DNA of 64,000 nucleotides, from NCBI RefSeq assembly GCF_028769735.1, contig NC_088171.1, positions 64,098,216 through 64,162,215 on the forward strand, read 5' to 3'. The translations under genes and the position numbers were made by a program. This DNA is from Zonotrichia leucophrys gambelii. Lineage: Eukaryota; Chordata; Aves; Passeriformes; Passerellidae. The notes beneath the pieces are model-generated. The model ran no database searches, had not been told where the DNA came from, and worked only from the letters and a program-made list of their open reading frames with translations. Positions 11,776 to 23,720 of this stretch are shown here, piece by piece (the first letter of the stretch is position 1; each line of letters begins with the position of its first letter).

Positions 11776-13090
11776 AATGTTTTTTCAAGTTTCTGTGGAG
11801 ACATGGATACCATCCATTTGTTTAATCTAGGCTACTAATGTTTTTCCCTACCCTAGAGCAATTGTAAAGCAAAATAGTTTTAGAAGCCTTTTGTAAGTTG
11901 GACACTATCCTTTAATAGCAATGGAAAAAAGCAACAAAAATTTAAAATATCTGAAATTACTGCAATTTTAGCATTTTTAAAATGACAGCTGGGTATATTC
12001 TAACTTGCAAGCGTGGGAGTCATCAGGTCTCTTTCTCTTGCAAGATTTCACTGTCCTTTACAGATTTCTTTTGAAAAAGGAAAAGGAATCAAGTTCATGG
12101 AAATACTTCAGTGTTTGTGGTGTTTCACTGGATATGTGAGCTGCAATGCAGAATTCCAAGCTGTGTAGGCTATCATGGCAAAGAGACAACAGAGTTGAGC
12201 TGAAAATAATTCCTTGGATCTTTTAGCCTTGCAAAACAGAAGAACTAGAAATGTTACAACCTGCTGAACTCTTTGACAAAGAGGTTAGAAATACAGTGTC
12301 CTGCTGAATTCTCTTGCAAACTGTGACAGTAACAATCAGGAAGAAGAGCTTTAAACAGAACTCTGAAATAGTGAAACACCTTTCCTGCTCAGCACAACGT
12401 GAGGCCAAAGTGCCTGACCTGGCCCTGAGCAGCTGCTGTGTTCTCCCAGAGTATAGGCAGAGAACAACAATCCAGGAATATTCCTGGAGTGCATTGGCCT
12501 GTCTGGCACTGGGCATTCAGGAGACTCTAATGTGGCTGCTTTCACCTCTAAGGTGATTATCTGCTATGCCATAACAACACATTGTGTGCCCACAATTCCC
12601 AAGGAAAGCAGTTTTTCTACACTGTAATTTCTGCTGGGGGAAGTAGTAAGAACAAGTGTAATCAAGTTGATTTTACTTCAAGTGTTTGCCAAGTCAATGT
12701 TTGTGTTTCGATTTAATTGTTAAGTTGCATTGGATGAAGCTAAAGGACAAAGGCTTGTTCTAGGGGAAAAATATATTTTTCTCATTCTACTAAAAAACCC
12801 CATGCTATTTCTAGAAGTTTGTAGAATTTAATACTTACAGAGTTACTGTCCTCTCTGCAAAGTTCAGAAGTTTCAGGGTTGCTTTATATATGTAACAGTA
12901 TTTTGAGCTAGGTTGGGTTTTTGCTTTCCTGCAATCCATGCACCAAAGAAACTACATTTGGGTGGCTTCACACAGGTGGACTGTTTGTGACATAAAACAG
13001 TATTATAGTTGCTTTGGAGAAGATGATATTGCTATTGACAATACCTTCCTTTTGTTTTATCTACCTCTTCTTCCCTACCTCGCTCCTCCA
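11776..13090. other. Unique noncoding DNA
   Basis: No gene is recognised. Overlapping open frames of 64-97 codons around 12220-12560 occur on both strands and look like chance. An 18-bp perfect palindrome sits at 12471-12488 and is listed separately. Confidence 0.5.
12471..12488. other. Perfect 18-bp palindrome
   Basis: tccaggaatattcctgga is its own exact reverse complement. It has the inverted half-site form of a binding site for a dimeric transcription factor. Its centre, ttcc...ggaa in opposite order, is not the canonical STAT layout. No function can be assigned. Confidence 0.7.
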
Positions 13091-13170
13091 GGGTTTTTTT
13101 TCACTTCCAGGTTTTTTTTTTTCACTTCCAGGTTTTTTTTTCACTTCCAGGGGTTTTTTTTCACTTCCAG
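13091..13170 (+). repeat. Four-unit tandem repeat of 19-21 bp (T-run + cacttccag)
   Basis: The constant core cacttccag is preceded in each unit by a run of 8 to 11 T. Units lie at 13091-13110, 13111-13131, 13132-13150 and 13151-13170. Units differ almost only in T-run length and in the number of leading G bases (one or three), so the array looks young. Read through in any frame it gives a low-complexity F/L-rich peptide. I do not regard those frames as genes. Confidence 0.93.
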
Positions 13171-14521
13171 GTTTCATTGCTAAAAGCAGTTGTCAAACTG
13201 ATATTGAAGCCTTTAAGACCAAGGATTCTGTGTGTCTTCAAAACTGTAAGATATGTGATGAAAGGAGAAAGGGATAATAGCACATGTTTTAGAGAGGAGT
13301 AAATATGAAGAAGTATGCCCATGGTAGAGTCAGTCTGGGAACTGGTGTTGGACTGTTCTGGTACATCTAAGTCTCCAATTTCATGCCTACTTCACCAACC
13401 TTTGTATCAACTCCTGGAGTTGGGGGAAGTATGGGCAAAGTTCTTGAAACAAACACAGCAACGCTGGAAAAAATGGTTCAAATCTCCTAAAAGGATTCTT
13501 TAGACAACAAAAATTCCTGTTGATGGAAGCTCATGAATGCACACAGTGATCTTGAAAGAATAGCAGCTCCACTGATTGAGGTAAATCATGTTATGTTAAT
13601 AGCCATGTTACTAGGGATGGAGTACTACATCCAAAGCCTGAAAGTGTTCACTGATAACTGATTATTCTCCCTTTTACAAGAGAAATACACTTCTTTTGTA
13701 ATAAGGTACAAATCCTGATTTCCATGGGTTTATTCCATCTTTTATTTTATTACAGTTTACAAAACTGTCAAGAGTTTTTTATAGATTAAAATTCCATGCA
13801 TCATTTTCTGCATAAGCTGATTCTACTCAGCTGGCTTTGACTCTGTGTCAAAATTTTCTGACAAAATATTACATGTCAAGGAGCTTTGGAAAGTCAGGAG
13901 ACTAAAGATGTTTTGTAATCTCTTAATGTGTGTAAAATGTATATGATTAAATCAAATGGGGCTACTTTTAAAAATTCTTTCTAGCTGAAGTAAATGTTTC
14001 ACCATCTGCTCAGCTTCACAAAATTCTCATAAAATATCCATGATGACAAATTACTTCATATACACAATGGACTTGTGATTTCTTTCATTGAAGTTGTCTT
14101 TTTGGAGCTCCTAAATGAATTACAAAGTTTGCCACAAAATAAAATGGTAGTGAAATGTAAATTCAAAAAACCCAGTTAAGTGTACCTTTTCATGAGTGAC
14201 ATTAGTCTTTAAAATGAAATGCAGTGAGCACTACAATTTTTTAAATTACTTCCCCTCTGTAGGGGCTCATTAACTAATTATATATTAATATTAGCAGGAT
14301 GATCAAGTTTTGTGTAGTTTTCTAACTTCCTGAAGATACATTTGATTGACATAATTGGGCTTTTGGTTACAGAACAGCATCTGCTTCCCATCTCAATTAT
14401 ATCACTGTAAATCCAGAGAAATGTATGTTTTTTCAGTTTAGACACTTGCCTGTGAAAATGTTCCATAATCTAGAAACACTTTAATGTTTTATTTTAGTCT
14501 AGAACAAGTAAGAGCTTTTCC
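13171..14521. other. Unique noncoding DNA
   Basis: This is AT-rich sequence without a recognisable gene, transposon or RNA gene. Confidence 0.5.
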
Positions 14522-14557
14522 TATTATTATTATTGTTATTGTTATTATTATTATTAT
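14522..14557 (+). repeat. (ATT/GTT)n microsatellite
   Basis: This is a trinucleotide run of tat/tta units interrupted by two gtt variants. The minus-strand frame across it reads as poly-asparagine and is not a gene. Confidence 0.9.
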
Positions 14558-15545
14558 GTGAAAGGTACTTCTTGTTAAAAGGTAATAGGCAAGCAAAGAG
14601 AGAAACGGAGAAAAATGTCATTGGCTTTTGAGAGGTGTAAAATACCGTAACAATTATTATATAGGAGTAGAATGGGGATGAAGGTGTGGGGTAAAATACA
14701 GCTATGTATTTCTTTTTCAAAGTTCTTTTTTCAGGATGTGTACACTGAAGCAGTGTTTTACTGTAATGCTACATTTCTTTTCCCTCACTACAGCTCATAA
14801 TTATAACAATGAGGTCAGCCTGTCAAGAATGCATATTTACCATAAAGAAAAAAATGAATATAGAATAAAATGCAATATTGAGATTGGCAATTTTGTTGGC
14901 TGACTTTCTATATTAGTCCTTAGAGAATACCTTTACAAGAATTACTCCTATGTCCGGATGTTGTTGCACTTGAATTCTGTTTAGCATGCCAATTCAAATG
15001 CCTTTTAACAACCCTTTAGCAAGTACTGTATTCATAATGCAGCTTGCTCTCTTTGAGGTTTTCTCTACATATAATAATTTGATACATTGGCTGAAAGCTG
15101 CATTTATTTCAGGAACTAAAAAATGGCTGCAGTCTTCAATTTATTTTTGGAAAAGTACTTGTTTGATGATTTCATAAAAGGCTTTCTCCTGTCTTCTTGC
15201 CAGAGGCGGGCAAAGTTTATGCAAATGGTAATTTGAATGCTGGCTGTGATTTAATAACAGGGGGATGGTCTCAACTTAGAGTGAAATAACTGGAAGGCAT
15301 TAGTAATATAACAATTTACAAAAAAGAAATGCCAGTTATTACTATGTTCTTGCCTGAAGGAATTAAATGTGGTTAATATTTTATAGATAGAATTACTCTT
15401 TATTCTGCCTATCATAATTAGAAAACAAACAAATCTCAGCAATCTAACAATTGTAGTTTTAAATAAATAACATAGCTTTGGCTTTGGGTTCTAGAAAATG
15501 CTTTCCACCTTGTGGAAAGGTGTACAATCATCTTCAGACACTGTA
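14558..15545. other. Unique noncoding DNA with a candidate regulatory block
   Basis: No gene is recognised. The stretch of about 15180-15310 contains a perfect POU octamer atgcaaat at 15219-15226 next to 'ggtaatttgaat', in repeat-free sequence. This is suggestive of an enhancer-like conserved element but unproven. A small hairpin (ctttccac...tggaaag) lies near 15500-15520. Confidence 0.45.

Positions 15546-15578
<33 letters not shown>
15546..15578 (+). repeat. (TGTC)n microsatellite
   Basis: About eight uninterrupted tgtc units. Length polymorphism is likely in such a pure tract. Open frames through it translate as a simple repeat and are not genes. Confidence 0.95.
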
Positions 15579-18500
15579 CAGGCAGTCCTTCTGAGTCTCC
15601 AAAAAATGAAGGAAAAGCCAACTGTCACCTTACAAGTCTTTACCAAAGTGCCTGCTAGGGCAGCTTTTTCCAAGTTTGGCTTTGTGCTGGAGGGGAAGAT
15701 ATGGATGTGTTTTCTCCACAACTGTGGAATTGTATTAATGACAGAGTTCTGAAGTTCTCTTTAGGTGTCTATGATGAGAGCAAAATTCTGCCCTAAAACT
15801 AAACAAGATCTTCCTTACTTTGTCAAGCATCAAAAGTTGGATGTTAAAATGCAGCTAGCTCAACTGCCATAATAACCAGAAATTACTTATCTATGCTGGA
15901 AAACTTATTTCAAAGTCTTTCTAATGTTTTTTGCTCTCTTTCCTTAAAATCAGCACAAAATAAAGTTTTTGCAAATACCCACTCTGTTTAACTACAGGAT
16001 CAAGGCAAGAATTAATTAAGAATAATTAGGCCAACTCAAGGCATAGTAGACACACATGTTCACTAATTAGGAAATGAAGTTTTTAGTCAGGCATTGGGTA
16101 TCTGCTTGCTGGCAGGAAGGGAGAGATCTCATAAATGCATAAGTGATTATCTCTGTAGCATCACAAAGTATCACCATGTGACTGTGATCAAGCATCACTT
16201 GGCTGTATGAATTCCTGAAGGATATTGGTTATATATTTTTATGAACTAAGTGGCACAATATAGTATTACACCTCCTTCCAGAGAGAAAAGTGCATTAAAG
16301 TGCACTGCTTTATTGAGAGGTAATTCCTCAGTAGTTGTTATGTTTGTTTCTGGTTCTGGTTTGAATGCTCCATTTGGTTAGATAATTTTCTGGCCTTATC
16401 AACAAAGGAGCAAAACTACAAAACTTTCCCACACTGGCTGGGATTAATGGAGATGAAACCCAAATCCTGTCTATGCTTTCTGGATCAAAGTTGAAGTTGT
16501 ACATAATGACTGCAAGTTATTCCAGCCACCAGTGAGAATTGGCCTTTGAAAGCAGGTCACGGATAAACCAGATGCAGATACTGCAGGGGGTCAGGTTTCA
16601 GCACCCACCACTTGGCTGTTTAAATCTGCTCCTGCTGCACCTCACTGTTTGCTTATGTGTCACATTTTGGCCTCTTCATACCAGATTAATGAAGAAAAGG
16701 GGCTTATAGGCAGCAGTGTAGTGGTAAAACTGCAGGCATGTGTTGTAAGGTGGGCAGTGTAATAACAGCTTCCCAGAATTACATTGCCAGTGGAACTGTA
16801 TCAAAAAGCATCAGCTGGCTGAAGGGAATGCAAAGTGGGACTGCATTTTTTTCCCCAGTTTGCTCCATTTGTTCCTAGATGCTGTTTTTTGTGAATTACA
16901 ACATGGATTGTTTTGTCCAGATGCAGGTTCTTCTATTATTTTCTGTGATCAAGCAGTTCATTGAACTCTTGTCAAGGCGACAGATGGTGTTGTGAAGTTC
17001 TTTTAGGGTAATATCACAATCATCTTGCCTTATGACCTCCCTCTGATGCTGTGCTTGCTTCTATCCTAAATGCCCACACATAATAGCCTTTTCCTGCTGG
17101 CTGTAATAATAAGAAACTCCTTTGTTATGAGATATTGCACTTTGTTTTTTCATGCCATCAGCTTTAGTCCCTTTTCCACACACCCAGCATAAAATACTGT
17201 GTTTACTTTTTTAAAGTATGTGTTTGTAGAATTCTCTGGTTTTTTCCCCCAGAGACTGAGGTCTGCAGCAGTAAAATTTCCAGGATCTTGTGGGTCTTAT
17301 CTTCTGTGTAATTTGTTTGCCATGTAACCTAAATAGTGTTCCTGATATGCTTGCAGGAATCTGAGCATGCATTTCTGTGTTCATTTTAGGGGAGCCAAGA
17401 GCACAGCTCCAAGGTTTCAATATAGTTTAGATTCAGGTTTTATGTGACTGATTTTTCTTTCAACTGAGGTACTTCTAATTTCACAGAGCAGAGAATCAGG
17501 CCTCGAAGCTAGGGACTGCCTCCAAATACAACTGCTTCATGTTATGGAAACCATAAAAGATATATAGTCAATACTGCACCAAAGTGCTGAAGTTTTAAGG
17601 TAGAGCTGCAATGCAGAATAATTCTTTCTATATGGTTTTTACCTTACTTCTTCTACTTTTTGTTTGTGATAGAACAATTGTTGCATTTCTTGACAAAAAT
17701 GTGCACTGCTCTTCTTAATTGTGTAGACACTATCTGTGGCCTGTCTCTCTTGCATAAGCAAATTACATAGTAGTGAGTTATCTTTTATTTATGTCAACTT
17801 ATACCGCTCTGACAGAGTTAGGGGTCTAAGATAGTTTAAACAATTATGTGAATATTTGAGTGTTCAAGTTCTGGTCTGTGCAGTTGTAGTAACTCTTATG
17901 CATATAAATTAGCTGGTATTATTAGTAATATACTTTGTTGATGTCCTCACCATGACCTCTTAAATAAGGCCTTACATGTCTTCTGATAAAGAGATTGTTT
18001 TGTTTTGTTCTTAAAAGAAAGGAACAGGGAGAAATATTTGCACTTAATTTTCCCTGGTCTATTCTCTAACTGCTGTTTTGGTTCTTTGATAACACTGTTT
18101 CTCTAAATCAGGTTTTTCATAGTCTAGCACATGAACTTTCTGCTGCTGATAAGAATGCATTGGGACTGCACTGGCCTTTTAAGAGTTGGGTGATTATTTA
18201 TCACTGTCAAGAAGTTTGGGAGAAATGGCATCTTGTTTAGAAAAGAGTATCCCGTCTCCATTACTTGATACACAGGAATGTATTTCAGAAATTCTTACAT
18301 ATTATTTCTCAGTAATATGGGATGGTCTTTAAGACTTGTGTGCTTGCATGTTGTGAATGTCCCAGTGTCCATTGGTAAGGTTGCCAGTGGTTACTCATGG
18401 CAGATTTTGGCTGACACCTCAGTCAGAGCTTGAGCTATGTCCTCTCATAGCTCCTCTTTGCAGTGCCCTGTATCTGTCCTGTCAGTGGAGGCTACCCCAG

Positions 18501-18657
18501 GCACCTTCCCCATCCTCCCTGCACAGAACAGGGATCACCTGGCTTCTATCCCTTGGTCATTCCCACTATTTTCCCTTATGCATCACCCTTTATAAGCCAA
18601 TTTCCCTATCTGTTTTCTCTGACCCTTCTAAACCATAAAACACACCATGTTCACTTC
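15579..18657. other. Unique AT-rich noncoding DNA
   Basis: No gene or transposon is recognised in this 3-kb stretch. Around 16000-16100 there is a cluster of homeodomain-type cores (aattaattaagaataattag, ctaattagg), which is compositional evidence only. Confidence 0.5.
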
Positions 18658-18725
18658 CCTGCAGTCAATGCAGTTTCCCAAGGGTAAGACCTATTTCATC
18701 CTAATGACTTCAGCAAGTGTATTTC
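18658..18725 (+). repeat. Direct repeat B, copy 1 (about 66 bp)
   Basis: It matches 20211-20276 in the same orientation. The strongest part is 'tttcatcctaatgacttcag' with the preceding 'agtttcc.aagggtaa.acc'. The first ten or so bases are less similar. No coding capacity is evident. Confidence 0.75.
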
Positions 18726-19433
18726 AAAGTGCTTTCAAAGGAACTTTTAAAGTCTGGCTTGAAGTTTGGTCTCATATAATGAATTATCTCAGGCATCCTC
18801 CTATCCTACACACAATATGTGTGTGTGTATATATATGTTGTGGTAGAAACATATTCCTGCAGTGATTTCCAGGAATTAGTTGTCACACATGAAGTTGTCC
18901 AGCACTCAGCAGCTGCATCTGTTTCCTGTATGTCAAAAGATTTAGTGGGCAGTTATCAGCAGCTTGTTACTGTCAGTGACAAGCTTCTGTTAAACAACAA
19001 GAAGTTTGTTGTGGTGAAAGCATCCTCTACGAATTTGTATTTGTCTGGTGACTGGTACTTAGCCAAACCAGTCACATCTGTTATTGTTCATTGCAATGCT
19101 AGGTGTCTCTGTAGAGCAACATAATTTAAGATGAAATATAGTAATCTAATGAAACTCCTGCAGTATTTGTTTTTCAACAAATTCTTGCACATTGGGATAA
19201 GAAGTAACGTGTCAAAATAGATATGTAAGGTTCTGAAAGTGCATCATCAATTTATTGATAAAGCCAATGATTCAAATGTGCTCTACTGTAATGGCAGTAC
19301 ACATGGGAACTGAAATAATTTAGAATTTGGAAATCTTGTATATGGCACTGTCATAATAAAGAGTCTTCTGGTGTGAGTGAACATCACTGGGGGGGACAAA
19401 GCTAGTACCAGCCTTTCCAGGTGAGAGATAAAT
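18726..19433. other. Noncoding DNA with a short TG/TA run
   Basis: A brief alternating tract (tgtgtgtgtatatatatg) lies near 18819-18837. A 101-codon frame at 18819-19124 starts inside it and has no recognisable domain. I do not call it a gene. Confidence 0.45.
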
Positions 19434-19600
19434 ACAGAATTGCAGAATGGTTAAGATCAGGGAAATCTGGTGCAGCATCCCCACCCCAAAAGGACAACGT
19501 AGAGCCATTTGCACAGAACCATATCCTTGTGGCTTTTGAATATCTCCAAGGAGGGAGTGCCCGCACCTTCCCTGGCAGCCTGTTCCAGTTTCTAGCACAT
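19434..19600 (-). mobile_element. CR1 LINE, degraded 3' fragment, minus strand
   Basis: Diverged but ordered CR1 antisense landmarks are present: 'cagaattgcagaatggtt' (end repeat region) near 19434, then 'tggtgcagcatccccacccc' near 19469, 'gaatatctccaaggagggag' near 19538 and 'ccctggcagcctgttccagt' near 19570. Divergence suggests an old insertion. The ends are approximate. Confidence 0.82.
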
Positions 19601-20210
19601 GGTGGAGACTGTCACAACAGGGGTATGATGCAAGGAAAAAAGTCTTTTAAATACTTACAAATACCCCCTCAACTCTGTGGAAGCAGTTCCAATTGCTTGC
19701 TTGAAACACAGGAGAAAATGTCTCTTTTTAAAGCAATGATTTTTCTAAATTTGACTTGTACCTTTTAGCAGTGTGGAGATGCTACCAAATTAAACAACAG
19801 TCCTATCAAATGAGCTCTATTGCTGCAAAACCATTGCTTGTCATTGATGGGGAAGTATTTTATTCTAGCTGCAATGTGTTTCCAATTTTTCTACCTGTGG
19901 AAATGCCTTTCGTGCCTTTTGAAGATTTCTGTATAACCTCACAGGGAATATTCTTTGGGCAAACCTGTTAAACTTAACAGTAATCCTATCAATAGGAAAA
20001 CTGCAACAACTGCACTGGGACAAAAATAATTGTTTTATAAAGAAAGAAAAATGAATATTTTTTAGGCATAATATGAATCTTAATTCAGCAAATCAGTCTA
20101 TAATATTTGTGGTTCTTCCCAGTACATCAAAGCCTCCCTTTCTTTCCTCTTCCTAGGTAACTACAGGAAAATAGACACCTCTGTGAAACAGGCCAAATAA
20201 ATGCACATCC
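19601..20210. other. Unique noncoding DNA
   Basis: No gene, transposon or RNA gene is recognised. Confidence 0.5.
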
Positions 20211-20276
20211 CTGTAGCTGGTGTAGTTTCCTAAGGGTAAAACCCATTTCATCCTAATGACTTCAGAAAGTGATTTC
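20211..20276 (+). repeat. Direct repeat B, copy 2 (about 66 bp)
   Basis: This is the second copy of 18658-18725, about 1.55 kb downstream in the same orientation, sharing 'tttcatcctaatgacttcag' and flanking bases with scattered differences. Downstream, 'ttctgctaaacaac' (near 20273) resembles 'ttctgttaaacaac' near 18986, so the two regions may once have shared a longer unit, with a deletion in copy 2. Confidence 0.72.
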
Positions 20277-23200
20277 TGCTAAACAACTGGAAAATGTTCT
20301 TTCCTCTCAACTAGCAGAACAGAATGACTCTTTCTGATATCTATAATTCCAGCTGCTCTCATCACCAATCCACTTAGAAAAGGAGTCCTGAATGTGTGAT
20401 GGGGGATTAAATTCTTTTGTCTGTGCCATGACTTTGAGGAGGGTTTGTGCTCCCAAATAATCTAAAGTGCAGTTAAAAATGCCACACCACTCACACAACT
20501 CTGCTGTAAGGGATCTCTCTTCCTAAACAGCCTTATTTGCCATTTTGGTTTTGGAGTGAAACACAGTAAATCACAGCAGCTGCTATAGACTGAATACAGA
20601 TTACTGACAAAATAATTACCAGATATTTGAAAGGCATTATTTTCCCCAGAAGATGTGAAGAACTTGGGGAATTTTTATTATTTATTTACCTCAGAGTATG
20701 TTTCGGCACTGGTTTGACAAAGTGTGTCAGGCATACCTGTATATGTGGGCTTCTGCCCCTGGTTTACTTGTGAAATAAATCATATCATCTTATTTCTGTG
20801 CCTCAATTTTTCAGCTCTGTGTGGATCATTTATATAATGCTATGGTGTTTGACATGGATAGCAGTTTTCCTTCTCCTGTTAAATTGAGGTTAACAGTACT
20901 GCCATTTATGCTGTAAATTATAGTCCATTATGTAGCATTTTTGTGTGCCTGGAACAGATGGGAGTTTGCTTTCAAAACTCTTACAAATTGTTTGTTTATA
21001 TTATGTTTCCTTCCCTTTATCTCAGTAATAGAAGTACTTCCAGAATTTCATTTTTGTGCTTCAGACTGTTTCCACCCTTCCTCTCTGTTTCTGAGAAACT
21101 ATTAGGCTGAGATGAGTAGTCTGAAGGTATGTGCTAGAAAGATGGGATACTGTGCCATTTTGGAAGAGTATTAAAGATTCTTCAGGATGTTCTCCTGTGT
21201 CTAGGAACATGGGATTGTATAACATGGATAGATATATGCATTTGGTATAATCCACTGCTACAGGAATAAGATTGTGGTATTCTTATTTCTCCTTACTCTT
21301 CTTTCACCTATTTCTTCCCTCATTCCATTGGGAGTGTGGTTTAATGCACCTATCTGTTTTGCATTTACTTTTTCCCATGACCCAAGTACAAATAGTTAGA
21401 AATAGTGAAGTAGAAAATTCTCAGCCAATATAAGATCAGAGGAAGTGCAATGACTTTTCAAAAGTACCTTCTGGTCTAAATATTATGAGATTGTTTGCAT
21501 TCTTAATTTTTGACTTCCTGATTGTGTCAATGGGGGTTTATTTGGAGGACCAAGGGCAGATGTCTCCTAGCATGTTTTGTCTTTCTGTGTGGAATATCCC
21601 TACCATCTTTGTTCACAAGTTTGCTTTCCTATTCTTCTCTCCTGTTTTAGTCCCTGCATAAGGAGGTGGAGAGGAAACTTGCATTTCACTTGCTATTCAC
21701 AACACGGAAACCAGATGAAGAGAGTACTTGCAATAAGTAGTCAATAACAACACCTTTCCCTAAGCTAAAATATATTTTGAACCATTCTGAAGGATGGAAG
21801 AAATGTAAAAGAAAAGTGTCTCACCATTTGCCAGCCTCTCTGGCCATTGGATTTTTGTAAGTTCCAAAAGCTGGGAAAGTCTAAAATATATAGCTGTCTG
21901 CCCGCAGGAAATTCAACAATCACTTAATTGTTTGTCTTCTGAACACAAAGCCATGAAAAACAAGTGCCTTTCTAAAGAGTTCCAGCTCTCTTCATGAACA
22001 TGTATTTCATCCAAATAAATCAAAATAGCCTGAAATGCCTTCTGGCATATGATGTATTGTGTTATAATAGGATAGATTTGCAAGCAGAAGAAAAGCACAT
22101 GATGGTGTGAATGCTAAAAAGTGATCCTGCTAGGTCTTCAGTAGAGATTGCCCTGCATAGTGGAATGGCTGTCTCTCTGTTGAGCACTTCCAGACACCAA
22201 ACAGTCTGTATTTGTCAGCGCCCATAGGGCCATGTTGATCAATACTCTGTGAGCCACAGCTCTCCCAGCAGGCATGTGGAATCATGTATCTCTGGGAGCG
22301 AGGGTAGGAGTAGATGGGAGAATAGAATTGAAATGGCAAGCAAAAATTGATTATTTTGAGCTCATCTATTTCAAATTGTGTCCCTGGAAATGTGTCCCAG
22401 TGAATTAAGAGAACTTAAAACTAAAACCAAACATGAGCACTAGAAACACAGTGTGGGCATTTTGCAAGTGCTAACAGAGAGCCCTCATCTAGAAGACTTA
22501 TTCTGAACTTAATTATGTATGCAAACATGCACAGATCCTTGTTAAACCTTGTTAAATCAGTCTCTTAGTCTTTCTTCCATAAAAGAAAATACTACAGGGT
22601 AAAGATACTCCCAATGGATACAGATAATTCCTATAAAAATAAAAAATGAAAGTGAAATCACATGGTTCTATGTATATTTCTGATATGGGCTCGGTGGCAA
22701 AACTCCATAACTTTGCCTCAAAGTTTCTGTGGCATCTCAGAAAACCCCGATCTACAAATGTGAATTCTCTTTGCTATTCAAATTTGTATTAAATTACAAA
22801 CTCAATTTTGTATACTGAGCATTAATTGCACATATTACAGCTTCACCTTTACGGACGTAGGCTGGGAATGCCAGGATAAATTTATATGCTCTGCAGAAGC
22901 CCATCAGTGAGTCTGTTGGGCCTTGAAGATTAATTATTCAAATGAGAGTAGATAAAATATGGGCTATTGCTACAGGGAAAACACTTTTTGAAGTCTGTAT
23001 TTTACATGGCCAAGAGTAATCATGAAAGAAAGCTGTGAGAAAGGGCCAGGGATGCTACCTGATTTAAGGGTGGAAAATGTATGATTGAAAGGGCCTTTTG
23101 GAAGAGGAATTGGATCCTGAGGACTAATTGCTTGGGAAGGCAATGGAGACACAGGGTATTTAATCTTCTGCAGAACAGTTTCCCCACTTTCCCCACTCTT

Positions 23201-23607
23201 TCCTCAAGCTCCCAAGGACAGGGAACTGCTTTCTGATGCTGTGCGAGCATACCCTTCTCCCTTCTTCCTCAAGCCTTGCTCACTTGCAGATTGTAGAAAC
23301 ATAATTCTTCTGTGTTTCTATGACAATAAATATTGTCTTGAGAAGAAAATGAGCAAAACAAGTTAAGACAAGTTTTTGTCATTTGCCAAATAGACTTTTC
23401 CCACAGTCATAGGCACTTTCTGTCAGCCCACAGCTGCAGGTGGTTTGCCTGTACCCAGTCCTGTGTGTGCTTTGAGCTACATGGTATGAAACGCTGCTAA
23501 ATGCACAGTTATTTTCTACCTGAAAAGAGCATAGCATGAAAAGACAAACTTTATGTGATGGTAATGTGTGTTACATATTTGATAGAATCTCAAACATTGT
23601 TTGTACT
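20277..23607. other. Unique noncoding DNA
   Basis: No gene or transposon is recognised. The block at about 22830-22965 has a repeat-free, CNE-like look (for example 'agattaattattcaaatgag' near 22928 and a retained CpG in 'tacggacgtagg' near 22851). Other open frames are short. Confidence 0.5.
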
Positions 23608-23720
23608 GCTGAGCAACCTCTTGGAGTGGAAGTTGTCCCTTCCCATAGCAGGGGACTTGGAACGAGGATGGGCTTTAAGGTCTCTTCCAACCTTGCCCAT
23701 TTTATGAGTCTGAGACTCCA
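23608..23720 (+). mobile_element. CR1 LINE, short 3' end, plus strand
   Basis: 'gctgagcaacctcttggagt' corresponds to the CR1 segment around 'gggcaacctggtctagtgg'. It is followed by 'gttgtcccttcccatagcag', 'ggggacttggaacgaggatg', 'ctttaaggtctcttccaacc' and a decayed terminal repeat 'ttttatgagtctgagactcc'. Only the last 110 bases or so are present. Confidence 0.9.

Noticed and set aside
18815..18840. Short TG/TA alternating run
   Set aside because: Fewer than ten dinucleotide units. Not worth a separate repeat entry.
19421..19768. 115-codon plus-strand frame
   Set aside because: Its first half is antisense of a CR1 fragment (19434-19600).
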